From the NCBI RefSeq assembly GCF_017565425.1, contig NZ_JAGEMK010000008.1, forward strand, positions 62,001 through 126,000: a stretch of DNA of 64,000 nucleotides. The letters are read 5' to 3'. The notes under the pieces are model-generated. The model was not told where the DNA came from, did not search any database, and was given only the letters and a program-made list of their open reading frames with translations. Numbering within the stretch: the stretch's first letter is position 1; each line of letters starts with the position of its first letter. The position numbers were made by a program, and so were the translations under genes. Shown in pieces: positions 8,482-16,404 of this stretch. Source of the DNA: Actinotalea soli. Its GTDB lineage: Bacteria; Actinomycetota; Actinomycetes; Actinomycetales; Cellulomonadaceae.

Positions 8482-9708
8482 ATGTCACACCCGCGCGGCC
8501 TTGACCGGGACGAGCCAGGGCAGCTCGAGGACTCGTTCGAGCTCGAGCCGCCGTCGCCGACGACCGCGGTCACCGTCCACCAGCCGGAGAAGGTCGGCGG
8601 CATGGTGCTCGTGGATGCCGAGGCGCAGCGCAAGCACGCCGAGACGGCGCAGGCCCACCTCGACGACCTGCTCCAGGCCCCGCTGCACAGCCCGGAGTTC
8701 CAGGCCAAGCTCGCCCGTCTCACCCGGCTGGGGGAGGGCGTGATGCAGCAGGCCGGTGACTCCGCCAACCGGATGCTCCAGCGGCCGGCAGCGGCTCTGG
8801 CGGCCAGCGGCACCGACCCGGCCGCGCGCACGGGCACGACCCTGGCGGAGCTCCGGCAGATCGTCACCGAGCTGGACCCCAAGCGGCACGACCTCACCGG
8901 CGCCAGGCGGACCTTCAAGTTCATGCCCGGCGGCACCAGGCTGCAGCGGTACTTCCAGAAGTACGAGGCCGCCCAGGAGCAGCTCAACGCCATCACCAAG
9001 GCGCTCCAGGGCGGTCAGGACGAGCTGCGGCAGGACAACGCCGCCATCCAGACCGAGCGCGACGCCCTGTGGCAGGCGCTCAGCGAGCTGGCCGACGTGG
9101 CCGTCCTCGCGCGCCACCTGGGCGACGGTCTCGAGGAGCGCATCGCCGCCCTGCGCAGCGAGGGCAGGGGTGACGACGCCGCCGCCCTCGAGTCGGACGC
9201 CCTGTTCTCCCTGCGCCAGCGTCACCAGGACCTCATGACCCAGATGGCGGTCGCGGTCCAGGGCTACCTGGCGCTCGACGTCGTGAAGAAGAACAACATC
9301 GAGCTCATCAAGGGCGTGGACCGCGCCCTGGACACCACCATGGCCGCGCTGCGTGTCGCCGTGATCACCTCCCAGGCGCTGGGTCAGCAGCGGATCGTGC
9401 TCACCCAGGTCGACGCGCTCAACGCGACGACCTCGGACATGATCGTCGCCACCTCCGAGCTGCTGCGGGCGCAGGGCACCGCCATCCAGCAGCAGGCGTC
9501 CCGGGCCACCGTGGACACCGAGAAGCTGCAGCAGGCGTTCGACACCGTGTTCCAGGCGATGGACGAGATCGACCGGTACAAGGCCGAGGCCACACGGTCG
9601 ATGAAGCAGACGGCGACGGCCCTCGAGGGCCAGGTCAGCCGCGCCCGCCTGCACCTGGAGCGCAGCCACGCGTCCGACGCCGCCACAGCAGACCCGGGGA
9701 GGCGCTGA
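8482..9708 (+). CDS. TelA-family toxic anion resistance protein
   Basis: The 408-residue soluble protein is almost entirely alpha-helical. It shows the TelA/KlaA/YceH pattern, including FMPGGTRLQRYFQKYEAAQEQLNAI and long heptad-like stretches up to the end. TelA proteins are linked to tellurite and cell-envelope stress resistance, but the biochemical role is unclear. The ATG at 8482 has GAGGAGGG upstream and fits better than an in-frame codon at 8440. The next gene starts 2 bp after its stop, so the two form an operon. Confidence 0.87.
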   Translation: MSHPRGLDRDEPGQLEDSFELEPPSPTTAVTVHQPEKVGGMVLVDAEAQRKHAETAQAHLDDLLQAPLHSPEFQAKLARLTRLGEGVMQQAGDSANRMLQRPAAALAASGTDPAARTGTTLAELRQIVTELDPKRHDLTGARRTFKFMPGGTRLQRYFQKYEAAQEQLNAITKALQGGQDELRQDNAAIQTERDALWQALSELADVAVLARHLGDGLEERIAALRSEGRGDDAAALESDALFSLRQRHQDLMTQMAVAVQGYLALDVVKKNNIELIKGVDRALDTTMAALRVAVITSQALGQQRIVLTQVDALNATTSDMIVATSELLRAQGTAIQQQASRATVDTEKLQQAFDTVFQAMDEIDRYKAEATRSMKQTATALEGQVSRARLHLERSHASDAATADPGRR

Positions 9709-9710
9709 CC

Positions 9711-10496
9711 ATGTCGCGGCTGACGCTGGGCAACGTGGTCAAGGTGACGGCCGTCGTCGTCTTCTTCCCCCTCCTCGCCTACCTGGTGCTCGTCATCGGC
9801 GCGGTGCGCAAGAACCTCAGGACGACGCTCGAGGGCCTGCTCTACGCCGGGGCCTTCTCCGTGGCCGTGTTCGTGCTGGACTTCTGGGGGCCGCCCGCCC
9901 TGCTCGCGGTGACGGCCACGATCGCCTCGGGCGTCCGCTCGTGGCACCTGCGTGACCTGTGGCTGCCGGCACGTCGCCGGTGGTGGAAGCGCGGCCGCCC
10001 CAAGGCCTCCACGGACGTCGAACCGGCCCGCGCGCCGCGCACCACCGCCGTGGAGGGGTCCGAGCACCTGCCCTCGGCGGTCGCCTGGGTCCGCAGGCAC
10101 GCCGACCAGAACAGGCACCGCCTGCCGGGCAACACCCACCAGACCGTGCTGCACACCTGCCAGGTGCTGGACGCCGTGATCGCAGCCGAGCAGCACGAGC
10201 CGACCGCGGACCCGCGGTTCGAGTACGAGCTGGACGCCATGGCCCGGCGGTACCTGCCGAGCGTCCTCAAGCACTACCTGGCGATCGCGCCGAGCAGCGT
10301 GCAGGAGCGCCAGCCCAACGGGCGCACCCCCGACGAGGAGCTGACCGAGCAGCTGCGGATCCTCTCGGCCCAGGCCGACGCCCTCGACGCGAGCCGCCAC
10401 CGTCGCCTCACGGCCGAGCTGAGCACCACCGGCAACTTCCTCCGGGAGAAGTACGGCCTCGGCCAGCCGGACGCCGCCGAGTTCCGGATCCAGTGA
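9711..10496 (+). CDS. Membrane-anchored helical protein paired with TelA (XpaC-like position)
   Basis: The 261-residue product has two or three N-terminal membrane segments (about residues 10-30, 42-60 and 62-75). A basic stretch (RRRWWKRGRPK) and a cytoplasmic helical domain follow. In Bacillus a similarly built protein annotated XpaC is encoded next to the TelA homologue YceH. This gene has the same neighbour and architecture, though I cannot claim clear sequence homology. It probably brings the TelA-type partner to the membrane. The start lies 2 bp after the telA stop codon. Confidence 0.6.
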   Translation: MSRLTLGNVVKVTAVVVFFPLLAYLVLVIGAVRKNLRTTLEGLLYAGAFSVAVFVLDFWGPPALLAVTATIASGVRSWHLRDLWLPARRRWWKRGRPKASTDVEPARAPRTTAVEGSEHLPSAVAWVRRHADQNRHRLPGNTHQTVLHTCQVLDAVIAAEQHEPTADPRFEYELDAMARRYLPSVLKHYLAIAPSSVQERQPNGRTPDEELTEQLRILSAQADALDASRHRRLTAELSTTGNFLREKYGLGQPDAAEFRIQ

Positions 10497-10499
10497 CGG

Positions 10500-10592
10500 C
10501 CGTCTGCGGACGGCGGTGCACGCGGTCCGCGGCCGGGCCACGCACGACTGAACCCCCCGCAGGACGCCCTTCCGGGGCCCCGCGAGGGGTTC
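10500..10592 (+). terminator. Tandem hairpins ending the telA operon
   Basis: Directly after the stop codon at 10496 there is CCGTC-TGCG-GACGG (10500-10513). A larger stem follows, GAACCCCCCGC (10550-10560) with GCGAGGGGTTC (10582-10592), having one mismatch. Together they could stop transcription before the oppositely oriented tRNA gene. Confidence 0.55.
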
Positions 10593-10627
10593 TGTCACGT
10601 CAAGGGCCTGAGCTCGTCAGGACCCCG

Positions 10628-10717
10628 TGGCGGTAGCGGTGGGATTTGAACCCACGGTGGACTTTCACCCACACACGCTTTCGAGGCGTGCTCCTTAGGC
10701 CGCTCGGACACGCTACC
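10628..10717 (-). tRNA. tRNA-Ser (anticodon CGA)
   Basis: Read on the minus strand, the 90-nt molecule has acceptor arms GGTAGCG and CGCTACC, discriminator G and an encoded CCA. The anticodon stem CACGC/GCGTG holds the loop CTCGAAA, giving anticodon CGA for the UCG serine codon. The long variable arm (around GTGGGTGAAAGTCCAC) is typical of class II tRNA-Ser. The T-arm loop GTTCAAATC is canonical. Confidence 0.97.
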
Positions 10718-10782
10718 TCGCCAGAGAGGCTACCTGGTCAGGTGCGTGCGCTCCCAATCGAGCGCGCCTGGTTGCCTCGATC

Positions 10783-11619
10783 TCACCCCCAGGCGCCCGC
10801 CGCAGCCGCATCACGCGCGAACTCGGCGAGGCTGCGGGCCGGGCGCCCGAGGGCCGCCTGCACGCCGTCGACCGGGTGGACGTTGCGCCCGTCGAAGACC
10901 TCCAGGCACAGGTCGGTCAGCATGTCGGCGTAGTCGGCGCCGGCCTCGGCGGTGAGGACCGCACGGAACTCCTCGGGGTCCATCGCCAGGTAGCCGACCT
11001 CACGTCCGGTCGTCGTCGCGATCACCTCGGCGACCTCCGTGAACGTCAGGGCCTGCGGCCCGGTCACCTCGTGCACCCGACCGCGCAGGGCCGGGTCGGT
11101 GAGGGCGGCGACGACCAGGTCCGCGACGTCGTCGAGGTCGACGAAGGGCTCGGGGACGTGCCCGGCCGGCAGCGCGACCATGCCGCTGAGCACGCCGTCG
11201 CGCAGGGCGCCCTCGGAGAAGTTCTGCATGAACCACGAGGCGCGGACCACCGTCCACTCGAGCCCGGACTCCTCGAGCACGAGCTCGGCCCGGCGGGCGT
11301 TCGCCTCGCCCCGCCCCGAGAGCAGCACCACGTGCTCGACCCCGGCAACCCGCGCCAGGGTGACCAGCTCGGCGACGTCCTCGGGGGCGCCGTCGACGGC
11401 GAGGTCGGGCACGTAGGCGACGTAGAGGGCGGTGGCTCCGGCGATGGCCGGGGCCCAGGTGCTGCGGTCCTGCCAGTCGAAGGGCGGGGTCGATCGGCGC
11501 GACCGGCCGACGACGGGGACCCCGGCCTGCTCGAGCCGGGAGATGACGCGGTGGCCGGTCTTGCCGGTCGCGCCGAGGACGTGGACGGCGGTGGTGCTCG
11601 GGGCGGTGGTGCTGGTCAT
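10783..11619 (-). CDS. NmrA-family NAD(P)-binding oxidoreductase
   Basis: The 278-residue protein begins near a Rossmann fingerprint (VHVLGATGKTGHRVISRLEQAG) and continues with the NmrA/azoreductase-like motifs VEHVVLLSGRGE, LEWTVVRASWFMQNF and EPFVDLDDVADLVVAAL. It lacks the YxxxK catalytic pair of classical short-chain dehydrogenases, as is usual for this family. It could therefore be a redox sensor or a quinone or azo reductase. The ATG at 11619 follows an AAGGAG site. It is divergent from the AraC regulator gene, which is its probable controller. Confidence 0.85.
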   Translation of the reverse strand: MTSTTAPSTTAVHVLGATGKTGHRVISRLEQAGVPVVGRSRRSTPPFDWQDRSTWAPAIAGATALYVAYVPDLAVDGAPEDVAELVTLARVAGVEHVVLLSGRGEANARRAELVLEESGLEWTVVRASWFMQNFSEGALRDGVLSGMVALPAGHVPEPFVDLDDVADLVVAALTDPALRGRVHEVTGPQALTFTEVAEVIATTTGREVGYLAMDPEEFRAVLTAEAGADYADMLTDLCLEVFDGRNVHPVDGVQAALGRPARSLAEFARDAAAAGAWG

Positions 11620-11755
11620 GATCTGCTCCTTGGTCTGGGTGACGGCTCCACCTTCTGGCGCCCGGCTCGCACGATCCATGCCCTCACGTCCGCCCTCCTG
11701 TGCCGTTCGTCCGAGGGCCCTGGACGCACCCTTCCGGCGCTGCGAGGCTCGTCCC

Positions 11756-12781
11756 GTGACCAGCAACGCACCCCGCCAGCACGCGCGGTCCTTCCCTGCG
11801 CCGCGCCCCGACCCTGTCGGCGAGGCCCTCCACCTGCTGCGCCTCGACGGCGCGCTGTACTGCCGCTCGGAGCTCACGGCCCCGTGGGGCATCGACCTCC
11901 CGGCGGTCGACGACCTGCTCTTCCTGCACGTGGTGACCTCGGGCCGGGCGTGGCTCGCGGTCGACGGCGCACCGCCCAGGGCCCTCGACCAGGGCACCGT
12001 GGGCCTGGTGGCCCCCGGGGTCCGGCACCGCCTGACCAGCGACCCCGCGGCGCGCGCGACCCCCCTGTTCGACATCCCCGTCGAGACCCTGAGCGACCGG
12101 TACGAGGTGCTGCGTCACGGCGGCGGGGGCGAGCCCACCCTGGCGACCTGCAGCGCGTTGCGACTGGACCACGTGGCCGCCGGGCGACTCCTCGCCGAGC
12201 TGCCCCCCTCCCTCGTGGTCGACGTGTGGACCGACGACGACCTGGGCTGGGTGCACAGCACCATGCGACTGATCGCGCGCGAGGCCTCGGCCGACCGGCC
12301 CGGTGGGGAGACCGTCCTGACCCGTCTCGCCGACGTGCTGGCCGTCCAGGTGCTGCGGGCCTGGCTCGACTCCAGTCAGGCCGGGGCGCAGGGCTGGCTG
12401 GCGGCCCTGCGCGACGAGCACGTCGGGGCCGCCCTCGCCGCGGTGCACCGCTCCCCCGCGCACCCCTGGACCCTCGACCGGCTCGCGGCCCTCGCGCACC
12501 TGTCCCGCTCGGCCTTCGCCGCCCGCTGCACGGCCCTGCTCGGCGAGCCGGCCATGCGGTACGTCACCTGGTGGCGGCTGCGCCTGGCCCACGACCGCCT
12601 GGCCGCCGGGGAGGGCCCGGTGGCCAGCGTCGCGCACGAGGTCGGCTACGTCTCGGAGGCGGCCTTCTCGCGGGCCTTCCGGCGCGAGTTCGGCCTCGCC
12701 CCGGGCGAGGTCCGACGGCGCAGCCCGGCGCCGCTGCCGCGCTCCCCGGAGGTGACCAAGGAGCTCGCCGTCGTACCGTGA
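11756..12781 (+). CDS. AraC-family transcriptional regulator with cupin_6 N-domain
   Basis: The 341-residue regulator has an N-terminal cupin-like ligand domain (about residues 20-190) with the typical FLHVVTSGRAWLAVDG and GTVGLVAPGVRHRL segments. Its C-terminal AraC DNA-binding domain contains two helix-turn-helix units: WTLDRLAALAHLSRSAFAARC and VASVAHEVGYVSEAAFSRAFRREFG. This combination commonly sits divergent from the oxidoreductase it controls, matching the NmrA-like gene across the 136-bp intergenic region. The GTG at 11756 was chosen because homologues begin shortly before the cupin. The effector is unknown. Confidence 0.88.
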   Translation: MTSNAPRQHARSFPAPRPDPVGEALHLLRLDGALYCRSELTAPWGIDLPAVDDLLFLHVVTSGRAWLAVDGAPPRALDQGTVGLVAPGVRHRLTSDPAARATPLFDIPVETLSDRYEVLRHGGGGEPTLATCSALRLDHVAAGRLLAELPPSLVVDVWTDDDLGWVHSTMRLIAREASADRPGGETVLTRLADVLAVQVLRAWLDSSQAGAQGWLAALRDEHVGAALAAVHRSPAHPWTLDRLAALAHLSRSAFAARCTALLGEPAMRYVTWWRLRLAHDRLAAGEGPVASVAHEVGYVSEAAFSRAFRREFGLAPGEVRRRSPAPLPRSPEVTKELAVVP

Positions 12782-12785
12782 GGAG

Positions 12786-13682
12786 GTGAGCACCACCCCG
12801 CTGAGCAGCACTCCCCCGAGCCCTCCCCCCACACCCGTCCCCCCGCCCGACGCCGCCGCCGACGCGCAGCAGGTCGAGCGCGCCGCGGAGCTGCTCGCCG
12901 GCCGACCGTTCGTGGTGCTCACGGGGGCGGGGATCTCGACGGACTCGGGCATCCCCGACTACCGCGGGCCGGACTCCCCGCCGCGCACCCCCATGACGTA
13001 CCAGCAGTTCGTGGGCGACGCCGCCTTCCGGCGCACCTACTGGGCCCGCAACCACGTGGGCTGGCGGCACGTGCACCGCACCCGGCCCAACCCGGGCCAC
13101 GAGGCGATCGCCGCGATGGAGGGGCGGGGCGCCGTCGTCGGGGTGATCACGCAGAACGTGGACCGGCTGCACCAGCTCGCGGGCAGCCGCACCGTGATCG
13201 ACCTGCACGGCACCTACGCCGACGTGATCTGCCTGAGCTGCGGGACCCGGGTCAGCCGGGACGAGCTCGCGGTGCGGCTCGAGGCCCTCAACCCGGGCTT
13301 CGCCGAGGCGGTCGGGGCGGTGGCCGACGTCGAGATCGCTCCCGACGCGGACGCCGTCGTCGAGTCGACCGAGGGGTTCGTGGTCGCGGACTGCGCGGTG
13401 TGCGGCGGGCTGCTCAAGCCGGACATCGTCTACTTCGGCGAGAACGTGCCCAAGGAGCGGGTGGCCCGCGCGACGGCCCTGGTCGACGCGGCCGAGGCCC
13501 TCGTCGTCGCCGGGACCTCCCTGACGGTGCTCTCGGGCCGCCGGTTCGTCACGCAGGCCTCCAGGGCCGGCCACCCCGTGGTGATCATCAACCGCGGCCC
13601 GACCCGCAGCGACCACCTCGCCGACCTCCGCCTCGAGGCCGGCACCACCCCCACCCTCCGCGCCCTGGCCACTTACCTCTAA
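12786..13682 (+). CDS. Sir2-family NAD-dependent protein deacetylase
   Basis: The 298-residue sirtuin has the NAD motifs GAGISTDSGIPDYRG (from about residue 48) and TQNVDRLH, catalytic His141 in DLHG, and late motifs GTSL and INRG. A structural zinc site is formed by Cys149 and Cys152 (CLSC) with DCAVCG further on. It would remove acyl groups from lysines with NAD as co-substrate. The first 25 residues are a Pro/Ser/Thr-rich tail. The GTG at 12786 directly abuts AGGAG with no spacer, so the true start is uncertain. The stop is followed by three 50-bp palindromes. Confidence 0.92.
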   Translation: MSTTPLSSTPPSPPPTPVPPPDAAADAQQVERAAELLAGRPFVVLTGAGISTDSGIPDYRGPDSPPRTPMTYQQFVGDAAFRRTYWARNHVGWRHVHRTRPNPGHEAIAAMEGRGAVVGVITQNVDRLHQLAGSRTVIDLHGTYADVICLSCGTRVSRDELAVRLEALNPGFAEAVGAVADVEIAPDADAVVESTEGFVVADCAVCGGLLKPDIVYFGENVPKERVARATALVDAAEALVVAGTSLTVLSGRRFVTQASRAGHPVVIINRGPTRSDHLADLRLEAGTTPTLRALATYL

Positions 13683-13690
13683 CCCCCCAC

Positions 13691-13862
13691 CTCGTGTCAG
13701 ACGCTGGGATACCCAGAGCACCCGCTGCTTCTGACACGAGCTGGCCTCACTCTCGTGTCAGAACCTGGGATACCTGGGGCACCCTGAGCCTCTGACACGA
13801 GCCTCGCGGGATCTCGTGTCAGAACCTCAGATACCCAGGGCCACCTGTGCTTCTGACACGAG
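13691..13862. repeat. Three tandem copies of a 50-bp palindrome (family A)
   Basis: Copies lie at 13691-13740, 13752-13801 and 13813-13862. Each is exactly 50 bp, the two spacers are exactly 11 bp, and the period is 61 bp. Every copy begins CTCGTGTCAGA and ends TCTGACACGAG, its reverse complement. The middles share a GATACC-type core but differ at many places. The array fills the space between the converging sirtuin and deaminase genes, whose stops are 8-9 bp from its edges. It may act as a bidirectional terminator. Confidence 0.9.
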
Positions 13863-13870
13863 GTGGGGGG

Positions 13871-14332
13871 CTAGCGGTGGGGGGCGAAGAAGTCGCGGAG
13901 GAGGGCGGCGCAGTCCTGCTCGAGGACGCCGCCGAGCACCTCGACCTGGTGGTTGAGACGGCGGTCGCGGACCAGGTCGTGGACCGAGCCGGTCGCGCCC
14001 GCCTTGGGGTCCCAGGCACCCAGGACCAGCCGCTCGACGCGGGCCAGCACCACCGCACCGGCGCACATGGCGCAGGGCTCGAGGGTCACCACCAAGGTGC
14101 AGTCGTCTAGCCGCCACCGGCCCAGCCGCTCGGCGGCCTCCCGCAGGGCCAGCACCTCGGCATGGGCGGTCGGGTCCCCCACGGCCTCGCGCCGGTTCCG
14201 ACCCCGCCCGACGACGTCGCCCCCCGGCCCGATCACGACGGCCCCCACGGGCACGTCCCCGGTCGCCAGGCAGGCCCGGGCCTCGGCGAGGGCCACGCGC
14301 ATGTGCGCCAGATCGGCGTCGGACACCTTCAT
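13871..14332 (-). CDS. tadA: tRNA-specific adenosine deaminase
   Basis: The 153-residue protein has the zinc deaminase signature: His57 and the proton-shuttling Glu59 in TAHAEVLAL, plus Cys87 and Cys90 in [10 protein letters not shown]. Length and motifs fit TadA, which converts wobble adenosine 34 of tRNA-Arg to inosine. A related nucleoside or guanine deaminase is a minor alternative. The ATG at 14332 has GGAGG eight bases upstream, better than an upstream in-frame start. It is divergent from upp. Confidence 0.88.
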   Translation of the reverse strand: MKVSDADLAHMRVALAEARACLATGDVPVGAVVIGPGGDVVGRGRNRREAVGDPTAHAEVLALREAAERLGRWRLDDCTLVVTLEPCAMCAGAVVLARVERLVLGAWDPKAGATGSVHDLVRDRRLNHQVEVLGGVLEQDCAALLRDFFAPHR

Positions 14333-14373
14333 GGGCCCATCCTCCCGCGGCACGCAGCCGGTACGGTGCACCC

Positions 14374-15009
14374 ATGCGCCTGCACGTCGCCGACCACCCG
14401 CTGGTCGCCCACAAGCTGTCCGTCCTGAGGGACAAGGACACCCCCTCCCCGGTCTTCCGCCAGCTCGTCGAGGAGCTCGTCACGCTCCTCGCCTACGAGG
14501 CCACGCGAGAGGTCCGCACCGTCGAGATCGAGGTCCAGACCCCGGTGGCCGTCACCACGGGCACCCACCTGGCCGAGCCGCGCCCGCTGGTGGTGCCGAT
14601 CCTGCGGGCCGGGCTCGGGATGCTCGAGGGCATGACCCGTCTGCTCCCCACGGCCGAGGTCGGGTTCCTGGGGCTCCAGCGCGACGAGGAGACCCTGCAG
14701 GCCATCACCTACGCCAACCGTCTGCCGGACGACCTCTCGGGCCGCCAGTGCTTCGTCCTGGACCCGATGCTCGCCACCGGCGGCACGCTCATCGCGAGCA
14801 TCGACTACCTCTTCGAGCGTGGCGCGCGGGACGTGACCTGCATCTGCCTGCTCGCGGCCCCCGAGGGCCTGGCCCTGGTCGAGAAGCACGTGGGCGACCG
14901 GGCCGACGTGAACGTCGTCGTCGCGGCCGTCGACGAGCGGCTCGACGAGAAGGCCTACATCGTGCCCGGGCTGGGCGACGCCGGGGACCGCCTCTACGGC
15001 CTGGTGTGA
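14374..15009 (+). CDS. upp: Uracil phosphoribosyltransferase
   Basis: The 211-residue protein matches Upp end to end. It has an N-terminal [20 protein letters not shown], the flap region [13 protein letters not shown], the PRPP-binding loop [12 protein letters not shown], and a C-terminal [15 protein letters not shown] that contacts uracil. It salvages uracil to UMP using PRPP. A single ATG start lies 41 bp from the divergent tadA start. The 124 bp after its stop show no gene. Confidence 0.97.
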   Translation: MRLHVADHPLVAHKLSVLRDKDTPSPVFRQLVEELVTLLAYEATREVRTVEIEVQTPVAVTTGTHLAEPRPLVVPILRAGLGMLEGMTRLLPTAEVGFLGLQRDEETLQAITYANRLPDDLSGRQCFVLDPMLATGGTLIASIDYLFERGARDVTCICLLAAPEGLALVEKHVGDRADVNVVVAAVDERLDEKAYIVPGLGDAGDRLYGLV

Positions 15010-15133
15010 CCGCGCCCGCTTGCTGACGTTTTGTCCTGACAGGGTGCACCCGACCGGGTGAGAACCGTCCACCATGTGAGATCCGACGGGATCGACCTTG
15101 GTGGCCGGGCTCCGAGGCAGTCACACTCCTGTC

Positions 15134-15358
15134 ATGACTCGTGTCGACTCTGCCGTGACCGCCGGTTCGCCGGTGAGCCACCGTGAGCCGGCACGAGCCC
15201 TGGGCGCGCACGCCCCGTCGTCGCGCGCCCTCGATGGACAGGTGCGACGCCTGCGGAAGAAGCTGGGGGGCTTCTCGCACGTCGTCACCGTCGAGGGCGC
15301 GGGGCCCGTCGGCCCCGCGCCCGTGGACGTCCTCGTCGGCTCGGGGGATGCTGGCTGA
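15134..15358 (+). CDS. Small protein with a winged-helix-like C-terminal fragment
   Basis: This 74-codon frame encodes a product whose second half (RALDGQVRRLRKKLGGFSHV, then VTVEGAGP) resembles the recognition helix and wing of OmpR/PhoB DNA-binding domains, where V-x-x-x-RRLRxKLG and TVRGVGY are typical. The first helices of that fold are missing. It may be a remnant or a small DNA-binding protein. A strong inverted repeat begins 9 bp after its stop, which supports a real transcription unit. No clear Shine-Dalgarno sequence precedes the ATG. Confidence 0.4.
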   Translation: MTRVDSAVTAGSPVSHREPARALGAHAPSSRALDGQVRRLRKKLGGFSHVVTVEGAGPVGPAPVDVLVGSGDAG

Positions 15359-15366
15359 GGACTTAG

Positions 15367-15418
15367 GGCACTGTCGGGTCGCGTGACCAGGGGGCTTGCT
15401 CCGCGACCCGGCAGTGCC
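15367..15418 (+). terminator. 17-bp stem hairpin after the small winged-helix-like gene
   Basis: GGCACTGTCGGGTCGCG (15367-15383) pairs with CGCGACCCGGCAGTGCC (15402-15418); the only imperfect pair is a wobble in RNA. The loop is 18 bases. This is among the strongest hairpins in the window and a likely terminator. Confidence 0.6.
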
Positions 15419-15455
15419 GCTCCCCTGCGCCCGCATCACCCCCATCGCCCGCCAG

Positions 15456-15518
15456 CGTTGAGATGTCACTTCTTGGCACTTCCGCGGTGGCGATGCGCCA
15501 CAGAGTGACATCTCAACG
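15456..15518. repeat. 63-bp inverted-repeat element upstream of ddaH
   Basis: Perfect 15-bp arms CGTTGAGATGTCACT (15456-15470) and AGTGACATCTCAACG (15504-15518) flank an inner hairpin, GTGGCG-atg-CGCCAC (15487-15501). It ends 25 bp before the ddaH start. The arms are unlike those of the 50-bp and 68-bp families, so it may be a third type of short palindromic element or an operator/5'-UTR structure for ddaH. Confidence 0.7.
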
Positions 15519-15543
15519 AGGTGGGTGGGCCAGGATGGGCCCT

Positions 15544-16326
15544 ATGACGACGCGACCTCGCATCCTGGTCCGGCCCCCGTCGGGGCGACTCGAGGACGGT
15601 GAGCTGACCCACCTCGAGCGTCAGCCCGTCGACGCCGGGCTCGCCCGGACCCAGTGGGACGCCTATCGCGCGGCCTTCACCGCCCACGGCTGGGAGGTGC
15701 AGCAGATCGAGGCCGCCGAGGACCAGCCGGACGGGGTCTTCGTCGAGGACGTCGTCGTCATGGTCGACGACGCCGCGATCCTCACCTCCCCCGGGGCGGA
15801 CAGCCGCCGCGGCGAGGTCGAGAGCATGGCCCGCGCCCTCGAGGCCCTCCGCGCGCAGGGCGAGCCGATCACGATCCACCGGATCACCGCCCCGGGCACC
15901 CTCGAGGGTGGAGACGTGCTCAAGGTCGGCTCGACGGTCTACGTCGGCCGCAGCAGCCGCACCAACGACGAGGGCATCGCCCAGCTCACCGCGATCGTCG
16001 AGCCCCTCGGTCGGACCGTGGTGACGGTCCCGCTGACCAAGGCCCTGCACCTCAAGACGGCGGTCACGGCCCTGCCCGACGGCACGGTCATCGGCTACGA
16101 GCCGATCGTCGACGACCCGGGCATCTTCCCCAGCTTCCTCGCCGTCCCCGAGGCCGAGGGCACCGCCGTCGTCGTCCTCGACGAGACGACCGTGCTGCTC
16201 TCGGCCCACGCCCCGCGAACCGCCGAGCTGCTCCGCGCCCGCGGACTGACCGTCGTCACCACCCCGGTCACCGAGTTCGAGAAGCTCGAGGGCTGCGTCA
16301 CCTGCCTCTCCGTCCGCCTCCGCTGA
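15544..16326 (+). CDS. ddaH: Dimethylarginine dimethylaminohydrolase family protein
   Basis: The 260-residue protein belongs to the guanidine-modifying (amidinotransferase-fold) superfamily. Conserved elements are FVEDVVVM, GTLEGGDVLKVG, catalytic His169 in ALHLKTAVTAL, and C-terminal LEGCVTCLSVR, where Cys254 aligns with the DDAH nucleophile. It should hydrolyse N-methylated arginines to citrulline plus methylamines; other guanidine substrates are possible. No strong Shine-Dalgarno site precedes the ATG. The gene converges on the carotenoid operon across a perfect 50-bp palindrome. Confidence 0.88.
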   Translation: MTTRPRILVRPPSGRLEDGELTHLERQPVDAGLARTQWDAYRAAFTAHGWEVQQIEAAEDQPDGVFVEDVVVMVDDAAILTSPGADSRRGEVESMARALEALRAQGEPITIHRITAPGTLEGGDVLKVGSTVYVGRSSRTNDEGIAQLTAIVEPLGRTVVTVPLTKALHLKTAVTALPDGTVIGYEPIVDDPGIFPSFLAVPEAEGTAVVVLDETTVLLSAHAPRTAELLRARGLTVVTTPVTEFEKLEGCVTCLSVRLR

Positions 16327-16335
16327 CCCACCACT

Positions 16336-16385
16336 CTCGTGTCAGAACCTCAGGTACCCCTGGGTACCTGAGGTTCTGACACGAG
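16336..16385. repeat. Solitary family A palindrome with a perfect 24-bp stem
   Basis: This fourth 50-bp family A copy has the same CTCGTGTCAGA/TCTGACACGAG ends. Unlike the other three it is symmetric throughout: 24 bp on each side pair perfectly around a 2-base centre. It lies between the converging ddaH and crtEb stops, 9 and 19 bp away, and should be an efficient terminator hairpin on both strands. Confidence 0.93.
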
Positions 16386-16404
16386 AACGCGTGGGTGGGT
16401 TGGG

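Noticed and set aside
13691-13862. CRISPR-like periodic repeat
   Set aside because: The spacers are only 11 bp, the repeats are internally variable palindromes, a similar unit occurs singly elsewhere, and no cas gene is present.
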